DNA of 64,000 nucleotides from Sphingomonas pituitosa NBRC 102491 (GTDB lineage: Bacteria > Pseudomonadota > Alphaproteobacteria > Sphingomonadales > Sphingomonadaceae), in NCBI RefSeq assembly GCF_001598435.1, contig NZ_BCYY01000020.1, forward strand, positions 1-64,000, given 5' to 3'. The stretch's first letter is position 1. Each line of letters starts with the position of its first letter. Below are positions 34,512-42,861 of this stretch, piece after piece. Below the pieces are notes generated by a model. The model did not search any database, was not told the origin of the DNA, and worked only from the letters and a program-made list of their open reading frames with translations. The translations under genes were made by a program, and so were the position numbers.

Positions 34512-35248
34512 TCAGTGTAGCGCGGCCGCCAGCCGAGCAGCCGCTTCGCCTTGCCGTTCGCCACCCGCCGGTTCTCGGCATAGAAGGCACGCGAGGCGGC
34601 GCTGAGCGCCACCTCGTCCGGGGTCACCGCCGGGCCGGGATCGAGGCCCAGCAGCTCGGCGGCATAGGCGAGCACCTCGGCCTGCGGGGCCGGCAGATCG
34701 TCCGAGAGGTTGTATGCGCCCGGGGGTCCCTCGAACGCGGCGATGACGCCGGCGACGAGATCGTCGACATGGACGCGGCTGAACACCTGGCCGGGGAAGA
34801 ACACCCGCACCGCTCCCGCCGCCATCCGCTCCAGCGCGGAGCGTTCGGGGCCGTAGATGCCGGGCAGGCGGAAGACATGCGCGTTCGGCAGGGCGCCCCA
34901 GCCACGGTCGGCATCGAGCCGGCCACCCCGCCGCCCGCGCAGCGGCGCGCTTTCGTCCACCCAGCCGCCGCCGGCATCGCCATAGACGCCGGTGGAGGAG
35001 AGATAGCCCAGCCACTTGCCGCCCGCCGCCAGGTCTGCGCCATAGGCCGCGAGCACCGGGTCCGCATCGCCCGGGGGAATGCTCGAGAGAATGTGCGTCG
35101 CCGCGGCGATCTCGGCGCGGGTGCGGTCCCGATCCGCGAAGGTGGCGCGAGTGACGGTCGCCACCGCGCCGCCGTCGGCCTGCACCGCCGCCATCAGCCG
35201 CGAAGCGGTATAGCCGGGGCCGAAGACCAACAACCGCACCCTGTTCAC
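34421..35248 (-). CDS. NAD-dependent epimerase/dehydratase-like (extended SDR) protein
   Basis: Protein of 275 residues with a dinucleotide-binding N-terminus LLVFGPGYTASRLMAAV. YLSSTGVYGD carries the extended-SDR Tyr region, and HVFRLPGIYGPER and VFSRVHVDDLVAGV are typical of the nucleoside-diphosphate-sugar epimerase-like group (YeeZ type). The substrate is not known. The start is a GTG inside the GTGA at the beginning of the M28 gene. The C-terminal tail (about residues 253-275, rich in Ser, Thr and Pro) is coded entirely within the overlap with the EamA gene. It is the first leftward-overlapping partner of the M28 peptidase pair. Confidence 0.82.
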   Translation of the reverse strand: MNRVRLLVFGPGYTASRLMAAVQADGGAVATVTRATFADRDRTRAEIAAATHILSSIPPGDADPVLAAYGADLAAGGKWLGYLSSTGVYGDAGGGWVDESAPLRGRRGGRLDADRGWGALPNAHVFRLPGIYGPERSALERMAAGAVRVFFPGQVFSRVHVDDLVAGVIAAFEGPPGAYNLSDDLPAPQAEVLAYAAELLGLDPGPAVTPDEVALSAASRAFYAENRRVANGKAKRLLGWRPRYTDYRLGLRALKASTSPTSTSTPPPTASSDQR

Positions 35249-36858
35249 TCCGCGCCCGCGCCCCCGAACAGCGTTCCGAAGAAATCACCCCTGTTCCAGC
35301 TCGGCCGCGCATCCCCGTTGGCGAGCGCGCGCACCGTGGCGAGGCCGACATGCTTGTACTGCACCGCCGAATTCCAGTCGAACGGCAGGTCGATCTGGTC
35401 CGACGGCTTGTGGTAATTCTCGTCGAGGAACTTGCGCGCCGCCACCGCGCCGGTGCCGCCGGGGCCCGTGTCGATCGACACGGCCGGGATGCCGGCCTGC
35501 ACGAAGCTGTAATGGTCGGAGCGGACGAAGAACATCTCCTCCGGCTCCGGATCGGGCACCACGCCCAGTCCCTCGGCCTTGGCTGCCGCTGCCACCGCCG
35601 GGCCGATGCTCGACCGCTCGCCGCCCAGCACGACCAGGTCGACCAGCGGATAGGTGAGGATCGGCATGTCGAAATTGACGTCCGCAACCACCGAGCCCCT
35701 GGGGACGGTGGGGAAATGGGCGAAATAGTCGGAGCCGATCAGCCCCTTCTCCTCGGCGGTCAGCGCCACGAACAGCAGCGAACGCCGCGGCTTCTTGCCG
35801 CTTTCCTGGATCGCCTTGGCGATCTCGAGCACCATCGACACGCCGATCGCATTGTCCATCGCGCCGTTGTAGATCGCGTCGCCCTTCACCGGCTCGCCCA
35901 CGCCGACGTGATCGAGATGGGCGGAAAGCACCACCGCCTGCGCCTTGAGCGCGGGATCGCTGCCCTCAATCATCCCCACCACGTTGCGGCTATCGCGCGT
36001 CGACAACCGGGTCTTGCTGGCCACGGCCAGGGTGCCGGTGAGCAGCCCGGTGGGCATGCGCCCGCCCTTGGTCTGCGCCGCGAGCACATCGGACCAGCGG
36101 ATCTTTGCGCCCTCGAACAGCTTGGCGGCGCCGGCCAGGCTGACATAGCCGACCACCGGTGCCCGGGGCGACACGTCGTTGGCGACGCCGTCCGGGCCCG
36201 CCCAGCCGGTACGCGGATAGGCGTAGATCTCGGCGTAGCGTGCCAGATTGTACTTGCTGGCGCGCTCGACCGTTTCGATGATCAGCACCGCCTTGGCGCC
36301 GCGCGCCGCCGCCAGCCGCGCCTTCTGCCCGTCGTCGCCGAAATGCGCGTTGACTTCGTTCGGCAGCCCCTTGGGCGTGCGGCCGAGGATCGCGACGATC
36401 TTGCCGCGTACGTCCAGGCCCTTGTAGTCGTCGCGCTTGCCCTCGGGATAGACGATCCCGTAGCCCGCGAACACGACCTCGCCCTCGGTCTTGAAATCGG
36501 GCGCGGAAGGCACCGGCTCGTTGACGAAATCCTTGCCGAAGGCGAAGGCCACGTCCTTGTCACCGCGCTTGAGTGTCCAGACCGCCTTTTCGGCGGGCCG
36601 ATAGGTGGTGAGCTTCACCGGCTGGAACCAGCTGCCGTTGGCGCCGGGCTTGAGCCCGATCGCCAGCATCCGCGCCGCGACATATTCTGCCGCCACGTCG
36701 AAATCGCGCGTCCCTGCCTCCCGGCCACGCAGGGCATCGGAGGCGAGGAACTGGACATGCGCCTTGATGCCGGCCTGCTCGGGCGTGAGCGGGGCGGCCT
36801 GCTGCGCCAGCGCGGGGCTGGCGAACAGCATCAGGGCGAGCAGCGGGCGAAGCGTCAT
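35245..36858 (-). CDS. M28 family zinc peptidase, secreted (first of a tandem pair)
   Basis: Protein of 537 residues with a signal peptide (LRPLLALMLFASPALAQQ). A PA domain is inserted around residues 120-280 (GEVVFAGYGIVYPEGKRDDY). The M28 zinc ligands are visible: VVLSAHLDHVG, YNGAMDNAIGVSM, ALTAEEKGLIGSDYF, VADVNFDMPI and the final histidine in ENYHKPSDQID. These are co-catalytic di-zinc aminopeptidases that act outside the cytoplasm. I choose the ATG at 36858 over the preceding GTG; an AAGGA site lies upstream. It is a close paralogue of the next gene, 21 bases away, and overlaps the epimerase-like gene by four bases. Confidence 0.93.
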   Translation of the reverse strand: MTLRPLLALMLFASPALAQQAAPLTPEQAGIKAHVQFLASDALRGREAGTRDFDVAAEYVAARMLAIGLKPGANGSWFQPVKLTTYRPAEKAVWTLKRGDKDVAFAFGKDFVNEPVPSAPDFKTEGEVVFAGYGIVYPEGKRDDYKGLDVRGKIVAILGRTPKGLPNEVNAHFGDDGQKARLAAARGAKAVLIIETVERASKYNLARYAEIYAYPRTGWAGPDGVANDVSPRAPVVGYVSLAGAAKLFEGAKIRWSDVLAAQTKGGRMPTGLLTGTLAVASKTRLSTRDSRNVVGMIEGSDPALKAQAVVLSAHLDHVGVGEPVKGDAIYNGAMDNAIGVSMVLEIAKAIQESGKKPRRSLLFVALTAEEKGLIGSDYFAHFPTVPRGSVVADVNFDMPILTYPLVDLVVLGGERSSIGPAVAAAAKAEGLGVVPDPEPEEMFFVRSDHYSFVQAGIPAVSIDTGPGGTGAVAARKFLDENYHKPSDQIDLPFDWNSAVQYKHVGLATVRALANGDARPSWNRGDFFGTLFGGAGAE

Positions 36859-36879
36859 CACGATCAGGTCCTTCCGGGC

Positions 36880-38532
36880 TTACTTGGCGCCGGGGCCGTC
36901 ATAGGTGAGGCCGAAGAAGTCGCCCTTGTTCCACACCGGCTTTTCGGCGCCATTCGCGATGGCGTTCGCGATGCGGAAATTCACATCGACGAAGCGCACG
37001 CCCGACTGCCAGTTGATCGCCGGCTGCTGGTCGATCTGGTCCGAGGGCTGGTGATAGTGGTTCTTCATGAAATGGTCGATCGCCGCGCGGCCCGGGCCAC
37101 CGGCACCCGGCCACAGGAACACCGAGGGCACGCCCTTGCGCACGAAGTTGTAATGGTCGCTGCGCACGAAGATATTTTCGCCGGGCAGCGGATCGTCCGA
37201 CATTTTCACGCCGATCTCCCCCGCCGCCTTGGCGACGATCGGGCCCAGCGTCGAATGGTTGGCGCCGTACACCACGATATCCTCGAACGGATAGGTGATG
37301 ATCGGCATGTCGAGGTTCACGTCGGCGACGATCGTGCCCTTCACCGTGGGGTTGTTGGAGAAATAGTCGGAACCGACCAGCCCCTTCTCCTCCGCGGTCA
37401 CCGCCAGGAACAGGATCGAGCGGCGTGGGCGCGTGCCCGCCGCCTTGAAGCGCTTTGCCTCCTCGATCAGCGAGGCGGTGCCGATCGCGTCGTCGAGCGC
37501 GCCGTTGTTGATCGTGTCGCCCTTCGCGTCGGGCCGACCGACGCCGATATGGTCGAGGTGCGCGGAAAGCACGACCACTTCGCCTGCCAGCCTGGGATCG
37601 CTGCCCTCGATCATGCCGGCGACGTTGAAGCTCGGCATCGGCGTCAGCGTGGTCTTGGTCGCGATCGTCAGCGTGGCGGGCAGCTGGATTGCCTTGAAGG
37701 TGGCGCCGTCCACCGCCGCGGCCTTGGCGATCGCCGCCCAGGGGGTCTTGGCGCCGGCAAACAGCTTCTCGGCACCCGCGAGGCTGAGCAGCCCGAGGCC
37801 CGGCACGCCGGGCGCAGCGATATGGCCGGTGCCGTCGGCATTGCCCCAGGTGACCCGCGGGCGGCCCGCATAGGCGGCGTACATCGAAAACGGACGGCTC
37901 TTGGCGGTGAGCGGAGATTCGAGCGTGATATAGCCGACCGCACCGTGCTTCTTCGCGATCTCGGCCTTGGCGGCCGGGTTCTGGAAGTGCGCGCCTTCCT
38001 CGCCGGGGAAGCTTGACGGCGCGCCGCCGAAGAAGGCGACGATCTTCCCCTTCACGTCGACGCCCTTATAGTCGTCGCGGCCAAGCCCGACGATGCCATA
38101 GCCGACGAACACCACCGGCGCGGTGACGCTGTATTCGGGCTTCTCCGGGTTCGCGCCGGCGATGAAGTCCTTGCCCGCCTCGAGCGCGACCGGCGGCGCC
38201 TTGGCGCGGCCGATCGACATCGCGCCGGTGCCCTCCAGCTTGTAGCTGACCAGCGGCACCTTCTGCAGGTAGCCGCCGTCATCGCCGGCCGGCTTCAGCC
38301 CGGCGGCATAGAATTGCGAAGCGACGTAATTGGCGGCGATCTCGAATTCCGGCGAGCCTGCATCGCGCCCCTTCAGCGCGTCCGAGGCGAGGAACATCAC
38401 ATGGCTCTTCAACGCCGCCTGGTCGGCGGGGAGCGGGGCCGTGATGACGGCGTTTCGCTCGGCGGCGGTCTGGGCGAACGCGGGGGACGCCGCGCAAAGG
38501 ACGAGGGCAAACGGCGCAGTCGATCGAAGCAT
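36880..38532 (-). CDS. M28 family zinc peptidase, secreted (second of a tandem pair)
   Basis: Protein of 550 residues with a signal peptide (FALVLCAASPAFAQTAA). Domain order is the same as in its neighbour: N-terminal SHVMFLASDALKGRDAGSPE, a PA insertion (VVFVGYGIVGLGRDDYKGVD), then the zinc-binding set VVLSAHLDHIGVG, NNGALDDAIGTAS, AVTAEEKGLVGSDYF, DVNLDMPI and KNHYHQPSDQID. The second metal position reads ALDDAIG here and AMDNAIG in the paralogue. The frame runs upstream to 38766, but the signal peptide fixes the start at 38532. A shared 193-base divergent region separates it from pepN. Confidence 0.94.
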   Translation of the reverse strand: MLRSTAPFALVLCAASPAFAQTAAERNAVITAPLPADQAALKSHVMFLASDALKGRDAGSPEFEIAANYVASQFYAAGLKPAGDDGGYLQKVPLVSYKLEGTGAMSIGRAKAPPVALEAGKDFIAGANPEKPEYSVTAPVVFVGYGIVGLGRDDYKGVDVKGKIVAFFGGAPSSFPGEEGAHFQNPAAKAEIAKKHGAVGYITLESPLTAKSRPFSMYAAYAGRPRVTWGNADGTGHIAAPGVPGLGLLSLAGAEKLFAGAKTPWAAIAKAAAVDGATFKAIQLPATLTIATKTTLTPMPSFNVAGMIEGSDPRLAGEVVVLSAHLDHIGVGRPDAKGDTINNGALDDAIGTASLIEEAKRFKAAGTRPRRSILFLAVTAEEKGLVGSDYFSNNPTVKGTIVADVNLDMPIITYPFEDIVVYGANHSTLGPIVAKAAGEIGVKMSDDPLPGENIFVRSDHYNFVRKGVPSVFLWPGAGGPGRAAIDHFMKNHYHQPSDQIDQQPAINWQSGVRFVDVNFRIANAIANGAEKPVWNKGDFFGLTYDGPGAK

Positions 38533-38725
38533 CGGGGATCCCTGGAAGTCGCAACAATATTTCAAGCCTAGCAGGGCATCGTTCGTCGTCAATCGGTCGA
38601 ACCGTTCGTCGCAGCATTTCCTTTCCGAAACGATTTTGCCGCGTGGCAAGCAGCGCTTTTCCCGCACATGGAAATCGACAGAATTAGAGTAGCAGGCGCC
38701 GCCGCTTGTCCTATATCCCACCGGT

Positions 38726-41314
38726 ATGAGTGACGCCCGCATCGCCGCCGCAGCTCCCCAGGCCATTCGCCGCGAGGACTATCGTCAACCCGACTGGCTG
38801 GTGCCGGAAATCGCACTGGACTTTGATCTCGACCCCGCCGCGACCCGCGTGCGCGCCGCGCTCCACGTCACCCGCAACGGCGCGCATGATCGCGCGCTGG
38901 TGCTGAACGGCGACGGCCTGGTCGCCGTATCGGTCAAGGTCGATGGCGCGGACGCCGCGGGCTGGCGGATGGACGGGCAGGATCTCGTGATCCCGCTTAC
39001 CGGCGACGCGCACACGATCGAGACCGAAGTGGTGATCGCGCCGGAGCGCAACACCCAGCTCCAGGGCCTCTACGCCTCGTCGGGGATGCTCTGCACCCAG
39101 TGCGAGGCCGAGGGCTTCCGCCGCATCACCTTTTTCCCCGATCGGCCGGACGTGCTCTCCACGTACAAGGTCCGGATGACCGCCGACAAGGCGCGCTTCC
39201 CGGTGCTGCTCGCCAATGGCGACCCGATCGCACAAGGCGATGGCGAGAACGGCCGCCACTGGGCGGAGTGGCACGATCCGTTCCTGAAGCCGAGCTATCT
39301 GTTCGCACTGGTCGCGGGTGATCTCGTCGCCAATACCGGCACGTTCACGACGATGTCCGGCCGCGAGGTGCAGCTCGGCATCTATGTCCGCGCGCCCGAC
39401 CTGCCCAAGACCGATCATGCCCTCCACGCGCTGAAGCTCAGCATGAAGTGGGACGAGGACGTCTATGGCCGCGAGTACGATCTCGACGTGTTCAACATCG
39501 TCGCGGTCGACGACTTCAACTTCGGCGCGATGGAGAACAAGGGGCTGAACGTCTTCAACAGCCGCTACATTCTCGCCGACCCCGATACCGCCACCGACTG
39601 GGACTATGACGCGATCGCCGCGGTGGTCGCGCACGAATATTTCCACAACTGGTCGGGCAACCGCGTCACCTGCCGCGACTGGTTCCAGCTGAGCCTGAAG
39701 GAAGGCTTCACCGTCTTCCGCGACCAGAGCTTCTCGGCCGACCAGGGCTCGGCGGCGGTCAAGCGGATCGAGGATGTGCGCAGCCTCCGTGCGAGCCAGT
39801 TCCCCGAGGATGCCGGCCCGCTCGCCCATCCGGTCCGCCCGGACGAGTATATCGAAATCTCGAACTTCTACACGGCGACGATCTACAACAAGGGCGCCGA
39901 GCTGATCCGGATGATGGCCACCATCCTGGGGCCGCAGAAATTCCGCGCGGCGACCGACCTCTATTTCGATCGGTTCGACGGCACTGCCGCCACCTGCGAG
40001 GATTTCGTGGCGAGCATGGAAGAGGCCGGCGGCGTCGATCTCGGCCAGTTCCGCCGCTGGTACAGCCAGGCCGGCACCCCGCGCGTCTCGGCCAACCTGA
40101 TGCAGGACGGCGCCACCACCCGGCTCGCGCTCGCCCAGACCGTACCGCCGACGCCGGGCCAGCCGGTCAAGGAGCCGATGGTCCTGCCGCTCAAGATCCG
40201 CCTGTTCGGCGAGAAGAGCGGCACGCCGCTGATCGACGAACAGCTGGTGCTGCTCGACAAGCCCGAGCAGGAACTGCGGTTCGAAGGGCTGGCCGAGCGC
40301 CCGGTGCTTTCGATCAATCGCGGCTTCTCGGCGCCGGTGATCGTCGACGCCAATCGCAGCGCCGCCGATCTGGCGTTCCTCTCGGCGCATGACGACGATC
40401 CCTTCGCGCGCTACGAAGCGATGCAGCAGCTGATGCTCGATACGCTGGTGGCCGCGGTGACCACCGGCAAGGGCGAGCATGCAGCGCTGATCGACGCCGT
40501 CCGCAATACGCTGACCGATCCTTCGCTCGACCGCGCCTTCATCGCAGAAGCCGTGCTGCTCCCCTCGGACAGCTTCATCGGCGACCAGATGGCGGTGGTC
40601 GATCCCGAGGCGATCTTCCGCGCGCGGGAAGCCCTGCGCGCCGATCTCGGCAACCTGCTCGCGGCCGAATGGCGCGCCGCCTATGAAGGCGCGCGGGCCA
40701 ACCGCTTCGAATATTCGCCGGCAGCCAAGGGCGCGCGCCGCCTGAAGAACGTCGCACTCGGCTATATCGCCGCGAGCGGCGCGAGCGACGCGGCGGAACT
40801 CGCCTTCGCCCAGTTCGACGCGGCCGACAACATGACCGATCGCCAGGGCGGCCTCGCCACGCTGGTCAACGGTGCGTCGTCCTTCCGCGAACAGGCGATC
40901 GAGGCCTTCTACCAGCGCTATGCCGGCAACGCGCTGGTGCTGGACAAGTGGTTCCAGACCCAGGCGCTTTCCTCGCGCGACGATACGCTGGCGGCGGTCG
41001 AGAAGCTGGCCGCGCATCCGGACTTCACCCTCGCCAACCCGAACCGGGCACGCGCGCTGGTCGGCGCGTTCAGCATCAACCAGCGGGCGTTCCACGATCC
41101 TTCGGGCCGCGGCTATCGCTTCGTCGCGGACCAGCTGATCGCGCTCGACAAGCTCAACCCGCAGACCGCCGCCAAGCTGGTGCCGCCGCTCGGCCGGTGG
41201 AAGCGCTTCGATCCGGCCCGCGCTGCGCTGATGCGGGGCGAGCTGGAGCGGATCGTCGCCAGCCCCGGCCTCAGCAAGGACATGTTCGAGCAGGCCACCA
41301 AGTCGCTCGACTGA
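38726..41314 (+). CDS. pepN: Aminopeptidase N (M1 family)
   Basis: Cytoplasmic zinc aminopeptidase of 862 residues in the bacterial PepN form. The substrate-anchoring GAMEN motif is at about residue 267 (FNFGAMENKGLN). The zinc motif HEYFH lies at about 303, followed by the third ligand in LKEGFTVFRDQ. The C-terminal helical domain is complete (FSINQRAFHDPSGRGY). It releases N-terminal residues from peptides in protein turnover. The stop overlaps the start of the UbiB-family gene by one base (TGATG). Confidence 0.97.
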   Translation: MSDARIAAAAPQAIRREDYRQPDWLVPEIALDFDLDPAATRVRAALHVTRNGAHDRALVLNGDGLVAVSVKVDGADAAGWRMDGQDLVIPLTGDAHTIETEVVIAPERNTQLQGLYASSGMLCTQCEAEGFRRITFFPDRPDVLSTYKVRMTADKARFPVLLANGDPIAQGDGENGRHWAEWHDPFLKPSYLFALVAGDLVANTGTFTTMSGREVQLGIYVRAPDLPKTDHALHALKLSMKWDEDVYGREYDLDVFNIVAVDDFNFGAMENKGLNVFNSRYILADPDTATDWDYDAIAAVVAHEYFHNWSGNRVTCRDWFQLSLKEGFTVFRDQSFSADQGSAAVKRIEDVRSLRASQFPEDAGPLAHPVRPDEYIEISNFYTATIYNKGAELIRMMATILGPQKFRAATDLYFDRFDGTAATCEDFVASMEEAGGVDLGQFRRWYSQAGTPRVSANLMQDGATTRLALAQTVPPTPGQPVKEPMVLPLKIRLFGEKSGTPLIDEQLVLLDKPEQELRFEGLAERPVLSINRGFSAPVIVDANRSAADLAFLSAHDDDPFARYEAMQQLMLDTLVAAVTTGKGEHAALIDAVRNTLTDPSLDRAFIAEAVLLPSDSFIGDQMAVVDPEAIFRAREALRADLGNLLAAEWRAAYEGARANRFEYSPAAKGARRLKNVALGYIAASGASDAAELAFAQFDAADNMTDRQGGLATLVNGASSFREQAIEAFYQRYAGNALVLDKWFQTQALSSRDDTLAAVEKLAAHPDFTLANPNRARALVGAFSINQRAFHDPSGRGYRFVADQLIALDKLNPQTAAKLVPPLGRWKRFDPARAALMRGELERIVASPGLSKDMFEQATKSLD

Positions 41315-42822
41315 TGCTCCGGCTGCTCACCGCCACGGTGCGCGACTCCGCCCGCGTGCGGACCGTTGCGGCCGTGGCGGCACGCTTCGGGCTGGGCGTG
41401 CTGCTCGAACGGCTGGGGTTCGCCGGCGAGGCGGACGCCGCCGACCCGGAAACCGGCGCGCTGCCGCTGCCCCGCCGCACCCGGTTGGCGCTGGAGGCGC
41501 TGGGCCCCACCTATGTGAAGATCGGCCAGATCCTGGCGACGCGCGGCGACCTGCTGCCGCCCGACTGGATCGCCGAACTGGAACTGCTCCAGAGCGCCGC
41601 CCCCACGCTGCCGTTCGAGGAAATCCGCGGCGAAGTGGAAGCGGCACTCGGCATGCAGCCCGAACAGGCCTTTGCCTGGTTCGACGCCACCCCGCTCGCC
41701 GCCGCGTCGATGGCGCAGGTCCACCGCGCCCGGCTGGCGGACGGCCGCGAGGTGGTGCTCAAGGTCCGCCGCCCCGGCATTCGCGCGGCGATGGAGGCAG
41801 ACCTGCGGCTGATCGGCGAGCTTGCCGCGCTGGTCGCGCGGAGCAGCGCCGAGGCGCGCCGCTTCGAACCCGTCGCGCTCGCCCGCCAGCTGCGCCAGGC
41901 GCTGATCGAGGAGCTCGACTTCACCAACGAAGGCCGCAACGCCGATCTGCTCCGCGCCGACATGACCGGCAGCCCCCGCGTCGTGGTGCCGGAAATCCAT
42001 TGGCAATGGACGTCCGAAACGCTGCTGGTAATGGACTTCGTCGACGGTACGAAGCCGGTCTCGGGCGAGGCCTTGCGCGCGGCCGGCATCGATCCCGAGG
42101 CGATCGCCGAACTCGGCGCCGACACCGTGATCGCAATGGTGCTGGTCAACGGCCGCTTCCATGCCGATCCGCACCCCGGCAACCTGCTCTGCCTGCCCGG
42201 CGACCGGCTGGCGCTGCTCGACCTCGGCTCGATCGGGCATATCGGCCCGAAGCGGCGCGACGAATTCATCGCCTTCGTGCTGGCGCTGACCGGCGGCAAT
42301 GCGCGGTCGCTGGCGGACACGCTGGCGCTGTGGAGCGACGGCCATGACGTCCCCCGCCGCACGATCGATCGTGCGGCCGAGGCGATCGTCCAGCGCCATG
42401 GCGGCGGCACGCTGGTCCTTTCGGCGATGATGCCCGATTTCCTGCGGCTGCTGCGCGAGGAGGGGCTGGTGCTGCCGCCGGACCTGCTGCTGGTGTTCAA
42501 GGCGATGGTGACGCTGGACGGCGTGCTCGCCCGCATCGCACCGGGCTTCGACCTGTCGGGTGCGATCCGCCGTGCGCAAGTGGCGCTGGTCGCCAATCGC
42601 TTCGGCCCCGCGCGGATGGCGGCGAGTTCGGCGGCGCTGGCGATGGCGCTGGCGGAGCTGGGCGAGGACGCCCCGCGCCTGTTGCGGGCGGCGGCTGCCC
42701 GGCTGGAGACGCCGCCCGTCGATACCGGCACGGCCCGCGCGATCGCCCAGGCCGGCCGCTGGATCGCCACGTCCCTGCTGGCCGGCACCGCGCTGATCGC
42801 TGCCGCACTCTGGCTGCGCTGA
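41314..42822 (+). CDS. ABC1/UbiB (AarF) family protein kinase-like protein
   Basis: Protein of 502 residues of the atypical kinase family that supports ubiquinone synthesis. The family-specific N-terminal KxGQ motif is seen as YVKIGQILATRGDLLP. The alanine-rich nucleotide loop is AAASMAQVHRA. Catalytic-loop elements follow in RFHADPHPGNLL and LLDLGSIGHI, equivalent to the HxDxHxGN and DFG-like motifs. A hydrophobic C-terminal segment (TSLLAGTALIAAALWL) is a probable membrane anchor. It is joined to pepN by a one-base overlap. Whether it is the true UbiB or a paralogue cannot be decided here, because ubiE and ubiJ are not adjacent. Confidence 0.9.
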   Translation: MLRLLTATVRDSARVRTVAAVAARFGLGVLLERLGFAGEADAADPETGALPLPRRTRLALEALGPTYVKIGQILATRGDLLPPDWIAELELLQSAAPTLPFEEIRGEVEAALGMQPEQAFAWFDATPLAAASMAQVHRARLADGREVVLKVRRPGIRAAMEADLRLIGELAALVARSSAEARRFEPVALARQLRQALIEELDFTNEGRNADLLRADMTGSPRVVVPEIHWQWTSETLLVMDFVDGTKPVSGEALRAAGIDPEAIAELGADTVIAMVLVNGRFHADPHPGNLLCLPGDRLALLDLGSIGHIGPKRRDEFIAFVLALTGGNARSLADTLALWSDGHDVPRRTIDRAAEAIVQRHGGGTLVLSAMMPDFLRLLREEGLVLPPDLLLVFKAMVTLDGVLARIAPGFDLSGAIRRAQVALVANRFGPARMAASSAALAMALAELGEDAPRLLRAAAARLETPPVDTGTARAIAQAGRWIATSLLAGTALIAAALWLR

Positions 42823-42832
42823 GCCATCGGCC

Positions 42833-42852
42833 CCCTCCCGCAGCCGGGAGGG
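42833..42852. terminator. Hairpin between convergent genes
   Basis: Perfect 8-bp stem CCCTCCCG / CGGGAGGG with the loop CAGC, placed between the stop codons of the UbiB-family gene and phoD. There is no following T-run, so termination is likely weak or depends on Rho; the position suggests a shared bidirectional end. Confidence 0.5.
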
Positions 42853-42861
42853 AGCACGGCA

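Noticed and set aside
35350..38016. Long open frame on the plus strand opposite the M28 peptidases
   Set aside because: Translation is low-complexity Arg/His/Ala-rich and has no motif, while both M28 genes on the other strand have signal peptides and complete zinc sites.
38711..41095. Long open frame on the minus strand opposite pepN
   Set aside because: pepN is complete with GAMEN and HEYFH motifs; the antisense product has no recognisable feature.
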